Shown: positions 41,841-51,759, counted from the first letter of the stretch. The stretch: 64,000 bases of DNA from an uncultured Methanoregula sp. (GCF_963677065.1 NZ_OY781872.1:305419-369418), one strand, 5' to 3'. Numbers and translations are program-made. The notes: generated from the letters alone by a model not told the origin.

Positions 41841-42117
41841 ATTTAGGTGAGAGTTCAACAGAGCAAAAAGGTTAGTAATCATAAAAATACTGCAGAGAAT
41901 TGAGCACTCCCCGATTTGACTACAGAATGCACCATCAATCGTATGAGATATGGAGTGGCATCAACGAGGTTTAGGTCAATTTGGGTGATGTGCACACAAG
42001 TAATCGGAATTTGGGATGTTGCGTAATTGTGATAAAAGCCAAACAGAAATTGCGTAAAATGCGTTGAACGAGAGGTATTCTAACTCAATTCTTCAATCAC
42101 AGCACTAATAAAACATC

Positions 42118-42144
42118 AAATAAACTATATGATGCTATACAAAA
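42118..42144 (+). repeat. Three-copy island motif, copy B
   Basis: Reads ATAAACTATATGATGCTATA then CAAAA. It is about 170 bases before the HTH gene and in the same orientation as copy C. Confidence 0.6.
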
Positions 42145-42313
42145 AAGGGTATTCGAAATTCTTTTTTAACAACAATTTGATCTCAACAGATGGACTCTCA
42201 ATACCCATGGACAAAAATGCTCCAAGTGATTTAAAAAAGAGAGATCTTTGGAATGGAAGATTATGAAACAACTGTACCCTAACTAGGACATATTTTTTTA
42301 TTAAGGGGAATCA

Positions 42314-42676
42314 TTGGTAATATGTGATATGACAGACGCAACCCAGATGCTGACACCAAAAGATGTGGCAGATAAACTGGGAGTCCACCAGAAAACGGTT
42401 CACCTGTGGCTTCGTTCCGGAAAACTTCAGGGGATTAAGATATCATACCGGGCCTGGAGGATTCCCACAGAATCCCTAGATTCCTTTATTGAAGCCAACA
42501 GTAACAAACCGGGTAAAGCGGGAGGAAAAATACCTGCAGAAAACCTTCAGGAACAAAAAGATACAAAACAAATAACGCTGATGGAAGATAAAAAAGAGGA
42601 AATATCTAATATTCAGTCAAAAATGAAATATTATATTCGTGACATAATGGGTGAAAAATCGTCAGAAAATAAATAA
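42314..42676 (+). CDS. Excisionase-like HTH protein
   Basis: Small DNA-binding protein of 120 residues. MLTPKDVADKLGVHQKTVHLWLRSGKLQGIKISYRAWRIPTESLDSFI is a MerR/excisionase-type winged helix (HTH_17). A polar, charged tail of 60 residues follows. I used the TTG at 42314, five bases after GGGGA; an ATG at 42329 is the alternative. Proteins of this kind direct tyrosine recombinases or regulate mobile elements, which suits the nearby integrase. It lies between repeats R1 and R2. Confidence 0.85.
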   Translation: MVICDMTDATQMLTPKDVADKLGVHQKTVHLWLRSGKLQGIKISYRAWRIPTESLDSFIEANSNKPGKAGGKIPAENLQEQKDTKQITLMEDKKEEISNIQSKMKYYIRDIMGEKSSENK

Positions 42677-44086
42677 TATGACTTCTATTTGCGTGCTTTT
42701 TTAATTTCGTGCATAATGGAAGAGCCAAAATAATTCTCAAAATGATAGAGAAAATCATCCTGATTTTAATCTCATCAACCGGAGTTTGGATGTCCTTACA
42801 ATGTGAGATTTGCGAGGACATTCATTTCAGAATAAAGATCAGAGTTCCACCAACAGTCTCTGGAGGTTATCTGTACATATCTCATAAACAATTCATTTTT
42901 GCAAATCACCGGAGAACCGAGTATATTGACACTTCCTAATAATGATAGGGTTATGATTGAGATTCGGGTGGATTAATCTGACAATATCCGAAGGTAGTGA
43001 GGACCGGTTCCGCATAATAAAGAATCCGTTACCATTACAAGAACTATGATTTTCACTGAACTATTCGACAAATATAATTCCTACTCTCGAGGACATCGCA
43101 TCATTGAGAGGCAGCAAGAAGTATGATGGTACAGACAATCATTTTTTGGAGATTTTTTGATCTGACTGCGAATTCTTCGGGTTTTGAGATCATTACTGAA
43201 CTTTCTTTCAGACCGGGAACTTATTTTCCATGAGTTTTCACCAGGGATGAATAGTATCATTGAACTGCGGAGCCATTTCCTGATGGTAATTATCACCCAT
43301 AATTTTGTTATTCCAGAAACGGATTCAAATAGCCGAATTGGCGCGAAATTATTCTCGGATCGGTCGATGAATCGTTTCATAACGTATTTATTATCTATGA
43401 CGTAACAATCGGACTTTCGTGTTTTATGACATTGTCGAAGACATGGAAGATATGGCACAACCAGCGGCTCGGGACTACATTACCGTAATCATCTGCTGCT
43501 AGATATCAATAGGGATCGAAGTGTTCCGGATCTTACCGGTTCGTTCTGAAAATAATAGCTGCAGATCCCACCGGAAAACCAGATGAATCGAAGGCAGTTA
43601 TGGAAAATTTTCATCGAAAGTTAGAACAGGTTCACCATCTTTCTGGAGGTCAAAAGAAGATAATGAGATTTGACCCGTGAGAGAAATTTCTGGGTCTTGG
43701 TGAAATGAGGTGATTTGGTTGATCAAGAATTTCCTGTACACCCGCCATAACTCTAATATTTTCGATGAATTCCCGGTAATGCTGGAAACAGTAATCCATG
43801 GTGAGAACAAGAGCAAGAAGCGGATATTGAATTTAGATCATATTCGATTATTCTTTGAAATGGGGGCATAGGATACGTTGACGTTACTATTGACAACGCT
43901 GCCCGGACAAACCTGATATTCCCGCTCGCTTATCTCTTAATTGCCTCCTTTCGCTTAATACATATCAAAAAAGGCACGATAATTTAGATCTCCCGATCGT
44001 CAGTACAACTCGTTTTTAGATCAGGTCTTCTATAGATATCAATAGGATTCTGCGAAAACGAAATACCCCACAGGTCTTTTATAAAA
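42677..44086. other. Gene-free region between the HTH gene and the DUF5806 gene
   Basis: AT-rich; frames on the minus strand at 43081-43458 and 43598-43816 have no recognisable family and look like broken remnants. The right part is repeat R2. A minus-strand frame within R2 reads YREFIENIRVMAGVQE; the matching R1 frame reads YREISHNVRDMAGVLD, so both descend from one gene. Confidence 0.55.
43740..44035. repeat. Long diverged direct repeat, copy R2
   Basis: Right-hand partner of R1 (41560-41840). R2 runs almost up to motif C; R1 is separated from motif B by about 270 more bases. Confidence 0.6.
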
Positions 44087-44114
44087 AAATAAACCACATA
44101 ATGCTATACAAAAG
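44087..44114 (+). repeat. Three-copy island motif, copy C
   Basis: Reads ATAAACCACATAATGCTATA then CAAAAG. It lies 57 bases upstream of the DUF5806 gene and could also serve as part of its promoter. Confidence 0.6.
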
Positions 44115-44170
44115 AGTCAAAATTTTTACTAAGAGAGAATATAGGATATAAAAACAGGGACGTAAAACAA

Positions 44171-44932
44171 ATGGACGAGGAGAATATCCAGCAGGAAATT
44201 AACAAATATAAAAAATTCAAGAAAGTGGATGGCGCCACGTACCGGAAAGTGAACCACTTCCTGCGGAAACGGACCTATATTACTGCACGGGAATGGGCAC
44301 TTGCCCGCCTCTGCACCGATTTCCGGACTTCCGGGGGGGCAGAGATGACATTTATCGGAAAACATCTTCCCGAACTGGTTCCGTTCATGGAAGACACGTA
44401 CACCCCCCAGGCAGTAAACCAGGCCCGCAATTCCTTCAAGAAAAAAGTAAGAAAAGCGAGCGCTACTTTTTTTTACGGTGCAATGTGCGGTTTTTTCACG
44501 ACCGATGAGCTCGATGACCTGCTCTTTGAGGCGAGCGAAGTTGCTCGATTTCTCCTGGAAGTCGAGGGGACAACCCTCGATATCGATGAGGAGATCGATA
44601 TTGAAGACCGGATAACAACGGTGATGAGGAGCGTAGGAGAGGCAGCAAAAACAATACTCAAGACACGGGGAGAAGAAAATGATCACCTATTACCTTCACA
44701 TGGTGCAACCATTCCTCTGCCGAATGCGAACCTGTCGGGCTCACCGGGTATCGTTGATTCCGATTGCCCTCAAAAAGATGGATATGAATCCATTCAGATA
44801 CCAACCGATTGTAAAAATGAAATTCGCTCAATCGAAAACAACCCCACAATTGCTCATGATAATCAAGCAAAAATAAATCCTGATAACAATAATCCTGATG
44901 GAAAAAAAGATGATAGGATGCACCAGGTATGA
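44171..44932 (+). CDS. DUF5806 family protein
   Basis: Archaeal protein of 253 residues. The first 160 residues (KYKKFKKVDGATYRKVNHFLRKRTYITAREWALARLC through AVNQARNSFKKKVRKASATFFYGAMCGFF) closely match a family I know from haloarchaea as DUF5806. The 90-residue end is polar and Asn-rich and probably disordered, unlike the short haloarchaeal forms. It overlaps mobB as ATGA. Function is not known. Base composition returns to the chromosomal style here, so it marks the right edge of the island. Confidence 0.8.
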   Translation: MDEENIQQEINKYKKFKKVDGATYRKVNHFLRKRTYITAREWALARLCTDFRTSGGAEMTFIGKHLPELVPFMEDTYTPQAVNQARNSFKKKVRKASATFFYGAMCGFFTTDELDDLLFEASEVARFLLEVEGTTLDIDEEIDIEDRITTVMRSVGEAAKTILKTRGEENDHLLPSHGATIPLPNANLSGSPGIVDSDCPQKDGYESIQIPTDCKNEIRSIENNPTIAHDNQAKINPDNNNPDGKKDDRMHQV

Positions 44933-45345
44933 AAGTCATTCAGGTTGTCGGCCGTTCAAATTCCGGTAAAACAACATTCATCAGAAACCTTATCCCGGAA
45001 CTTAGAAAACTCGGCAGGGTTTCTGTCATCAAACATCTTGGGGATCATGACTACCATCTTGAAGAAGGAAAAGATACTACCTTTTTTTTTGAGGCCGGTG
45101 CGGATATTGCCGTAGGTATTGATGCGGTGAAATCGGTGGTGGCTGTCCGCAACAATTCGCTTGAAGATGCTTTGAGATTGCTGGACGGGATGGGGATGAA
45201 TTATACGGTAATTGAGGGTTTCAAACAACACCCATTTCCCAAAATTGTGATCGGCAACCTTGAGATAGAAAAGTGTGTTCTTATCAACCCAACCGTGAAT
45301 CAGGTTGTAACAAATCTTGATCTTTTTGAAGACTATCCCATATAA
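44929..45345 (+). CDS. mobB: Molybdopterin-guanine dinucleotide biosynthesis protein MobB
   Basis: GTP-binding protein that helps finish the molybdenum or tungsten cofactor of formate and formylmethanofuran dehydrogenases. The 138-residue protein has the P-loop GRSNSGKTT (8-16) near its start and VIEGFKQHPFPKIVIGN, the usual MobB effector region. It is coupled to the DUF5806 gene and followed by glmM after 23 bases. Confidence 0.88.
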   Translation: MKVIQVVGRSNSGKTTFIRNLIPELRKLGRVSVIKHLGDHDYHLEEGKDTTFFFEAGADIAVGIDAVKSVVAVRNNSLEDALRLLDGMGMNYTVIEGFKQHPFPKIVIGNLEIEKCVLINPTVNQVVTNLDLFEDYPI

Positions 45346-45368
45346 AAAAATTTCCGGGGAACGCGAAC

Positions 45369-46730
45369 ATGACAGCAGTAAAATTGCAAAAACAATTGTT
45401 TGGGACAAACGGTGTGAGGGGTGTAACCGGCAAAGACATTACCCCGGAACTGATGATCACGGTTGGTCAGGCCCTTGGAACCATGAGAAAAGGGCATATC
45501 GGGGTTGGAAGGGATACCCGTACATCGGGAGAGTCCCTCATACAATCGGTTAAAGCCGGTCTCCTTGCAATGGGGTGCGATGTAACAGACTGCGGGATCC
45601 TTCCGACACCTGCACTTCAGTATCTTGTCCGGGAGCATTTTGACGGGGGCGTGATGATAACAGCTTCCCACAATCCTCCCGAATATAACGGGGTCAAGAT
45701 TATCGAGCCTGACGGAACTGAAATGGGTGATGAAGAGACAATAAAACTCGAAACATTGATCTTCAGCCGTTCATTCAATCCTGCAAAATGGGAAGATGCG
45801 GGCCGTGAATCCGTGGCTCCCCACCTCATCCGGGAATATTCTCAGGCAATTGCAGAGCATTTCCCGAATTCACCGGGTAAAGGAATGACCGTTGTTGCTG
45901 ATCCCGGTTCAGGACCTGCCTGCATTACAACCCCTCCTATTCTCATGAAACTGGGATGCCGCGTTTTAACCATTAATGGTCTCCTAGACGGAACCTTTCC
46001 CGGACGGCTTCCCGAACCATCGGTCGAAGGGCTTGCACACCTGTCAGAACTGGTTATCAGCAGCGGTGCTGCGTTTGGTGTTGCACACGACGGGGATGCC
46101 GACCGCGCTGTCTTCATCGACGAAAAGGGAAAATTTGTTGAGGAAGATCAACAGTTTGCGCTTATTGCCCAGTTCATCTGCCGCAGGAAACCCGGGACGG
46201 TGGTAACACCGGTCAGCACGGGGCAAGTAGTTGAGATCGTGATAGGGCAGGAGGGCGGAACAGTTGTGTATACACCTGTTGGCAGCATCTATGTCGCCCG
46301 TACGATGCGTTCATTGCTGGAAAAGGGAGCGAATGTTATATTCGGAGGCGAAGGGAACGGGGGTCTTATCTTTCCCGATCACCAGTTCTGCAGAGATGGA
46401 GGCATGACGGCAGCTATGATGGTGTCCATACTCTCATCAACAGGTAAAACATTATCAGAGCTAATCGGGGAACTGCCCAGAAGATATGTCCTCAAGGATA
46501 AGATCCGAACCCCGAAGGGAAAAGAGATCCTTGAGATGATAACAAAGGCCTATTCCCATGAAAAGATCGATCTGACAGATGGTGTAAAGATCATCCGGCA
46601 GAATACCTGGATTCTTGTCAGAGCATCCGGAACCGAGCCTATAATCCGTATCATCGTCGATGCAGAAAATTTCGATACATGCCATGACTTCCATAATGAG
46701 ATCAAACAAAAAATCCTGACATACAACTGA
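45369..46730 (+). CDS. glmM: Phosphoglucosamine mutase
   Basis: Phosphohexomutase of 453 residues converting glucosamine-6-phosphate to glucosamine-1-phosphate for UDP-GlcNAc and surface glycan synthesis. FGTNGVRG starts the protein; catalytic phospho-Ser100 lies in TASHNPPEYNGVK; the metal loop is DGDADR; the sugar-binding loop is GGEGNGGLIFP; the phosphate loop is RASGTEPIIRI. A phosphomannomutase role cannot be ruled out. GGGGAACG precedes the ATG. Confidence 0.9.
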   Translation: MTAVKLQKQLFGTNGVRGVTGKDITPELMITVGQALGTMRKGHIGVGRDTRTSGESLIQSVKAGLLAMGCDVTDCGILPTPALQYLVREHFDGGVMITASHNPPEYNGVKIIEPDGTEMGDEETIKLETLIFSRSFNPAKWEDAGRESVAPHLIREYSQAIAEHFPNSPGKGMTVVADPGSGPACITTPPILMKLGCRVLTINGLLDGTFPGRLPEPSVEGLAHLSELVISSGAAFGVAHDGDADRAVFIDEKGKFVEEDQQFALIAQFICRRKPGTVVTPVSTGQVVEIVIGQEGGTVVYTPVGSIYVARTMRSLLEKGANVIFGGEGNGGLIFPDHQFCRDGGMTAAMMVSILSSTGKTLSELIGELPRRYVLKDKIRTPKGKEILEMITKAYSHEKIDLTDGVKIIRQNTWILVRASGTEPIIRIIVDAENFDTCHDFHNEIKQKILTYN

Positions 46731-46970
46731 ATTGCAAAATATCAATGGCGCTACATTATTTCCATATCGGTTATTGGTATATTTTAGGCATTCCCGAATT
46801 TTTCCCCATATATTTCATGCAGGGCTAATTCCATCGGGATTCTGATATTTCATTAAAATCGCTAAATATTGTCCAGTATGTTAAAAAAAAAATAAATTAG
46901 GCCTGATTCTGATCGAAATGTTTATCAATAATTTAATCTAATTCACAGTAGTTATTCAGCAGAGCCCTTT

Positions 46971-49900
46971 GTGAAATATATGGTTCAATCCAGCGATATT
47001 CTCGAAAAACTCCAGAGGACACTTCCAGAAGATGTCTGGATGAGCATTGAATCAGCTATTCCAGATAGTGCAGCAAACACGGGACGGAAGTCTCAGAAGA
47101 ACACTCTTCGGGAAATCAACAGAATAATCATTGAAACTGCAATTAAGCGAAATAATGCAATTTTATTAAATGCTCTTCCTGAAATCTCTGATGAGGAAAC
47201 GGAAAGCCTCTTCACGCAGATTATAAACCAGTACATCCTTACCAAGAATGATGCCTGGTTCAACTCGATATTCTCCCTATCGGAGAAGATGGGAAAGAAA
47301 AGCAATCAATCCCGGATTTTTGCCAAGATTGCCCGGGATCTTATCGATAACGGCGTATCCCGCTCGGATTCCCAGTTCATCCATGAGGGGATGCTCGTTT
47401 TACAGAAGATCAGTTTCAGAAAATATCGATCTGAAATAATGATCGATATTATCCCGCTTCTCATAGTGTGGGCAATTACAACCAGGGACAAACAATTTAT
47501 TCATACATCCCTGGAACTCATTGAAGAGATCGGAGATATTTCAAAACGTGCGGTCCTGCATTCAGAACTAGCAAAAGCGCTTGCAACAATTGCCATTCTC
47601 GAAAAAGATCGTTCTTCCTTTTTTGACAGCATCAACAAAGCAACAATGATCCACCAGAAAAACCGTAGGCATGACTGCCTTGTTTTCATTATCGAGAAAG
47701 GATCCCGATCCGTTTTTGGAAAAGAGATGGCGGACGTCCCGCTCTTCATAAAAAATTTTAATGAACTACCGCAGGAAGCTTATTTTGAAGTGATCGGTGC
47801 GCTCACTGAACAGATGCTGGATCGGATCAAAGATAAAAGCCAGATACTGGATACCCTGGAAATATTATGTAAAAACAATCCCTCGGTTACAGAAATTCTT
47901 GTTTTAGATTTATTAAAGAAGGCAGAGCGATCCGGGGATCCCTGGTTCCTGTCATCTGCCCTGAATCTTCAGGGACATTTACCCAAATCGGAAACCTATC
48001 CGATCAGGGAACTGGTGCGCGCAGGAATCGCAGTTGCAAAGAATACCCGGGATATGCAGATACTGGTCAATCTGATTCCCATAATTGACGGACACGGAGA
48101 TCCGGCTACACAATCACGGATTTACCTGCAATTTTCAGAGATAATGCTGATTTTTGACGATTTCAATTCCGCACGGGTTGTTTTTGAAAAGATCAGCCGG
48201 GAGGCAGATAACACACCCCTCTATGCAGATGTTCTTACTCATCTGTTAAAAAGAGGGATTCTGAAGGACCAGATTCCTCAATTGGATTCCTCAATTCTGC
48301 ACATTTGCAATCCCAAGATGGTAAACGCTACCCTTGCCCGTGCAATTTCTGAACTGAGTAAAGAGACGCCACTGGAAGAGATTGTTCTCCATATCCCGTC
48401 ATTGATCGGGATTCTTGTTGTTCATCCGAGAAAGGATCAGATACTGCTTGAATGTATCACGGCTCTTGTTGACAGGGGTTTCCTGGACACGGGCAATCCC
48501 GATATTCTCATTCACCTTGCAGCATCGATCCGTGATTTATCCACAAGGGAAAGGGCAATATCCCTTATTGTGATCAAGATCGCCAAGATAGGAGTCCATG
48601 CTAGGAACCGGGACATGCTCCAGAGAGCAGTTGGTCTCACCTGTGCGATCGAGGGGCAGAACACCCGATCGGCTGCATTGAGCAATATCATTGATGAGGC
48701 GGCAATTCTTGCTGCCCAGCAGGGAGATCTGGATCTCCTGCTCAGAATGAAAGTATGGAGCAGCTCACTCCTTGAACCGGATTTAGCTACATTTGCCCTG
48801 TCAAATATCATCGATGGGATCATCAAATATGCCATCAACAAACAATCTGCCGGAGCACTTGAGGAAGCGGCGCGGATAGCACAGGAGGTCAATGATCCCT
48901 CCCTGAAGACACAGATACTTGAGAAAATTGCAGAAGGTTTCGTAACAATCGGATGCATCCTTCTGCAGGATCCACTCTATCTGACCCATGAAAACCGGCT
49001 CTCATCAGTCCTCTATCCCTTTGAATGCGGGATGAATATTATCAAGACGAACAGTAAATCGCATCAGATTTCACTTAAAATCGCTTGTTTTATTGATATT
49101 ATTCTATCATACTCGCAGTCAAGCGAAAATCCCGATTACACCATCATGCTCGCGTTGTATGCGTCAGAAATCGGTAACGGGTACGAGCAAGACGCCATGA
49201 TGGCCAGGATAATTTCCTGTATGCGGGACAACATCCCCCACACCGGTTCAACTGACCCGTATGAAGTGATGGCCAATAATCTGTTCAGAAATGACATTGG
49301 AAAATCCAATCCCGTTGTTCTGGATCTGCTCTACCAGATTATTCTGAAAATAAGTGATCCATTCATCCGGTTTTCAGGTATGTGCACTCTCGCAGAGGCC
49401 ATAGTGAAAAATGGCAACCATGAACGTGCCCGGGAGTTACTTGAGATAATTTATAACAGTACCGGGACCCTGTCTGCAGAATACCAGAAAGTCCTCATCC
49501 TTGCAGATCTGGCAGCAATCTATGCGGAAATCGATCCGAAAACTGCTTCGGATTACGTAAATCAGGGCATTCTGTTATTGGATGCCGTGGAGCCGGAAAA
49601 ATCATCAGAAGTACGGCGACAGATTGTCCTCTCGATTGTCAGAGTGAATTCTGTTGCTCCCGACAAAACATGGAACCGGATCGCTCTTGACGTGATCCAG
49701 AAGATTGCTGATCCAATTGAATACATCAGTTCGCTTGTCGCGGTCTATACGATGTTCAGTCATGACAAAGAACAATGCGCCGATCTCCTGAACACGATGG
49801 CATCTGCAGCAGAAAAAATTCCTTCCCCCTACGAAAGGGCCACAACCCTCACCGATCTGATCCCTCTTGCGCTCCAGAATGAGAACAGAGAGCTCGCATT

Positions 49901-50537
49901 AACCCTTCTGGAGAAGGCTGAAGTTCTTTCGAGAAAGATCAATATCCAGTATATCGCTGATATCGTACGGGAAAATATCACCCAGTTTTACTTTGTTCTG
50001 TACCAGAAACAGAAAGATAAACAGTTTCTTGACCGAGCAATCCGCGTTATCAGGACAATTGACAATGATGAAGTCCGTATCCATCATTTCGAACAGGCCG
50101 GACTTGCCGATACAAGCGATGAAACTGCACGTTACCTGAAAATAAAGCAGTTGTCTGAAAAATTGTTGCGGGAAAACCCCCAGTCCGGCCAGGTTTCTTC
50201 CCTCGAACACCTGGTCAGATCCATCGCTGATCGTGGTAAAGAAGCACTCTTTTTCTGCGATCTGGCTATTTTTTTCAAAAGGGCGGGAAATGGAAAACTT
50301 TCCCACAGGATGGTCCAGTCAGCAGTAAAAGAAGCAAGGATCATCCGGCCGCTCTCCCGCAGATCCCATATTATGTGTGACATCGCCCTGAAGATATATG
50401 CCTCCGGCAGCCATGAGACCGCTCAGGAAATCCTCGATTATGCCATCGATGCGGCAACCAACATACGGTTGGCATCCGTCCGGGACGAAGTGTTTGACGA
50501 ACTCGGACTTGCAATAAAAATCATGCAGGGGCTATAA
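46971..50537 (+). CDS. Giant helical-repeat protein of unknown function
   Basis: Protein of 1188 residues, with no signal peptide or membrane helix. It is built from helix pairs of roughly 40 residues with a loose pattern of the type RS-x-x-L-x-x-I-x-x-x-A, for example TRSAALSNIIDEAAILA, SLKTQILEKIAEGF and RSHIMCDIALKIYA. The pattern suggests a TPR/HEAT-like solenoid acting as a scaffold. The start may be GTG at 46971 or ATG at 46980. It ends three bases before acyP. I do not recognise a family. Confidence 0.8.
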   Translation: MKYMVQSSDILEKLQRTLPEDVWMSIESAIPDSAANTGRKSQKNTLREINRIIIETAIKRNNAILLNALPEISDEETESLFTQIINQYILTKNDAWFNSIFSLSEKMGKKSNQSRIFAKIARDLIDNGVSRSDSQFIHEGMLVLQKISFRKYRSEIMIDIIPLLIVWAITTRDKQFIHTSLELIEEIGDISKRAVLHSELAKALATIAILEKDRSSFFDSINKATMIHQKNRRHDCLVFIIEKGSRSVFGKEMADVPLFIKNFNELPQEAYFEVIGALTEQMLDRIKDKSQILDTLEILCKNNPSVTEILVLDLLKKAERSGDPWFLSSALNLQGHLPKSETYPIRELVRAGIAVAKNTRDMQILVNLIPIIDGHGDPATQSRIYLQFSEIMLIFDDFNSARVVFEKISREADNTPLYADVLTHLLKRGILKDQIPQLDSSILHICNPKMVNATLARAISELSKETPLEEIVLHIPSLIGILVVHPRKDQILLECITALVDRGFLDTGNPDILIHLAASIRDLSTRERAISLIVIKIAKIGVHARNRDMLQRAVGLTCAIEGQNTRSAALSNIIDEAAILAAQQGDLDLLLRMKVWSSSLLEPDLATFALSNIIDGIIKYAINKQSAGALEEAARIAQEVNDPSLKTQILEKIAEGFVTIGCILLQDPLYLTHENRLSSVLYPFECGMNIIKTNSKSHQISLKIACFIDIILSYSQSSENPDYTIMLALYASEIGNGYEQDAMMARIISCMRDNIPHTGSTDPYEVMANNLFRNDIGKSNPVVLDLLYQIILKISDPFIRFSGMCTLAEAIVKNGNHERARELLEIIYNSTGTLSAEYQKVLILADLAAIYAEIDPKTASDYVNQGILLLDAVEPEKSSEVRRQIVLSIVRVNSVAPDKTWNRIALDVIQKIADPIEYISSLVAVYTMFSHDKEQCADLLNTMASAAEKIPSPYERATTLTDLIPLALQNENRELALTLLEKAEVLSRKINIQYIADIVRENITQFYFVLYQKQKDKQFLDRAIRVIRTIDNDEVRIHHFEQAGLADTSDETARYLKIKQLSEKLLRENPQSGQVSSLEHLVRSIADRGKEALFFCDLAIFFKRAGNGKLSHRMVQSAVKEARIIRPLSRRSHIMCDIALKIYASGSHETAQEILDYAIDAATNIRLASVRDEVFDELGLAIKIMQGL

Positions 50538-50540
50538 CGG

Positions 50541-50834
50541 ATGAAAACCATTGAGGTTTTTATTGCAGGTAGGGTCCAGAAAGTAGGGTTCCGGGCATGT
50601 ATCCGGAGAATAGCGTCGGATCTGAACGTTACCGGTACCGTAACGAATCTTTCCGACGGGAGAGTTCATATTTATGCAACAGGTGAAGCGATGATCCTTG
50701 AAAAGTTCATCTCAATGGTGTATGGCTGCCCAAGGGCAGTCATCCGGGACGTCCATATGACAGAGATCCCCATAAAAAATTTCGATGACTTCTCTATCAT
50801 TAAAGAGAACGGAAGAGTCAGTACGGTACTCTGA
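50541..50834 (+). CDS. acyP: Acylphosphatase
   Basis: Hydrolyses acyl phosphates. The 97-residue protein has the signature GRVQKVGFRAC with catalytic Arg18, and TVTNLSDGRVHI with Asn36. AGGGG precedes the ATG, within the end of the upstream gene. Its 3' end overlaps that of the convergent cas1 gene by 17 bases. Confidence 0.92.
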   Translation: MKTIEVFIAGRVQKVGFRACIRRIASDLNVTGTVTNLSDGRVHIYATGEAMILEKFISMVYGCPRAVIRDVHMTEIPIKNFDDFSIIKENGRVSTVL

Positions 50835-51759
50835 ATTCAGTATTGGTCTTCATGGAATCACAGAAACCGGAGATATATTCGTTGATTGTTTCCGCATTGA
50901 TCCCCGTGTAAAAGTGATCGATCAATTCCCTTGTGATATCTTCGGATAAGATACAACGATCCGCGGTCACTTCATAATCAGAAGCGTTCAGGGTTTTTTT
51001 TGCAATCTGAAATACAACCCTGTCAACCAGTTCCGCCTTCAAAGGCTCAATAAGATCCTGGACAAGGGTTCCTTTCCCCTCGTGCAACAAACCGATATCA
51101 GGATCCAGGAACGCACCAAGAACGGAAACATAGCAGGTACCAAAGAGCATCGAGTACCCAAACGAAAGCATTGCGTTGACGGGATCCACATGAGGCCTTT
51201 CCGTCCTCCTCTTGAAGCATAACTCATGGGGGATATCCCGGGACATGATCTCATAATACATATCGGAAGTCATGCGGTGCAGGCGTCGAATCTCATCCAG
51301 TTTGATAAGATACCTGAGTTCATCCTTGGCATTTTTCAAAAAATCCAGTTCCCCTTCATAAAACAGGTTGATACTATGCTCTTCCTGAGCCCGCGTTATC
51401 ATCAGCAGCCGGGATCGGATAGCCCCCTCGGCTATTGCTATGGCATAGCGTTGCCGGGGGATATTCTGTTGCAGGAGATGCAGTTCGGCCGGTAGAGGAT
51501 CTCCAAACGGCTGCAGAGTCCCAACCGGTGTACCGTCCGCCTCAAAAAACGAGATGTACACACCATGCCTGATGAGCTGTGATATTGTTGCGGAGTTGAT
51601 CGTATGCCCGCCTACTACGAGGAGATGGTTAAAGGACCCGAAGGGATACGTGTCGGTTGTCTTTTTTTTCTGTACTATGAGTTGATGCCGGGTAGATTTT
51701 ATATGGGCGCCAAATCCGGTGACCGGCAGCCAGGAAAAATTCGTCACGAGTAACCCCAA
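50818..51759 (-). CDS. cas1: Stand-alone Cas1 family integrase
   Basis: Cas1-fold protein of 313 residues. The N-terminal beta domain (1-85) has HLLVVGGHTINSATISQLIRHGVYISFF, the typical Cas1 start. The helical domain has RPHVDPVNAMLSFGYSMLFG and GLLHEGKGTLVQDLIEPLKAELVDRVV, giving His226 and Asp235 of the metal site. The usual catalytic Glu is hard to place; by eye His161 falls there, with Glu156 and Glu170 near. No cas2, effector genes, CRISPR array, PolB or casposon ends are seen in the window. It is convergent with acyP and divergent from paaK. Confidence 0.88.
   Translation of the reverse strand: MGLLVTNFSWLPVTGFGAHIKSTRHQLIVQKKKTTDTYPFGSFNHLLVVGGHTINSATISQLIRHGVYISFFEADGTPVGTLQPFGDPLPAELHLLQQNIPRQRYAIAIAEGAIRSRLLMITRAQEEHSINLFYEGELDFLKNAKDELRYLIKLDEIRRLHRMTSDMYYEIMSRDIPHELCFKRRTERPHVDPVNAMLSFGYSMLFGTCYVSVLGAFLDPDIGLLHEGKGTLVQDLIEPLKAELVDRVVFQIAKKTLNASDYEVTADRCILSEDITRELIDHFYTGINAETINEYISGFCDSMKTNTEFRVPY

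Larger units (their letters stand above)
40963..42117. other. Gene-free region with remnants
   Basis: AT-rich, no intact gene seen. It holds the recombinase upstream sites (40973-41017), one 24-bp repeat and the left copy R1 of a long diverged repeat (about 41560-41840). A frame of 95 residues on the minus strand (41176-41463) has no recognisable family. Confidence 0.55.

Noticed and set aside
43081..43458. 125-residue minus-strand frame in the island
   Set aside because: AT-rich, no family, no ribosome site, and flanked by remnants; more likely decayed DNA.
39048..44114. The island motif copies A and C as attL and attR of a simple integrated element
   Set aside because: A is inverted relative to C, which does not fit simple integration and excision between them.
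50818..51759. The solo cas1 as part of a casposon
   Set aside because: No PolB, HTH or nuclease partner genes and no terminal inverted repeats were seen around it.
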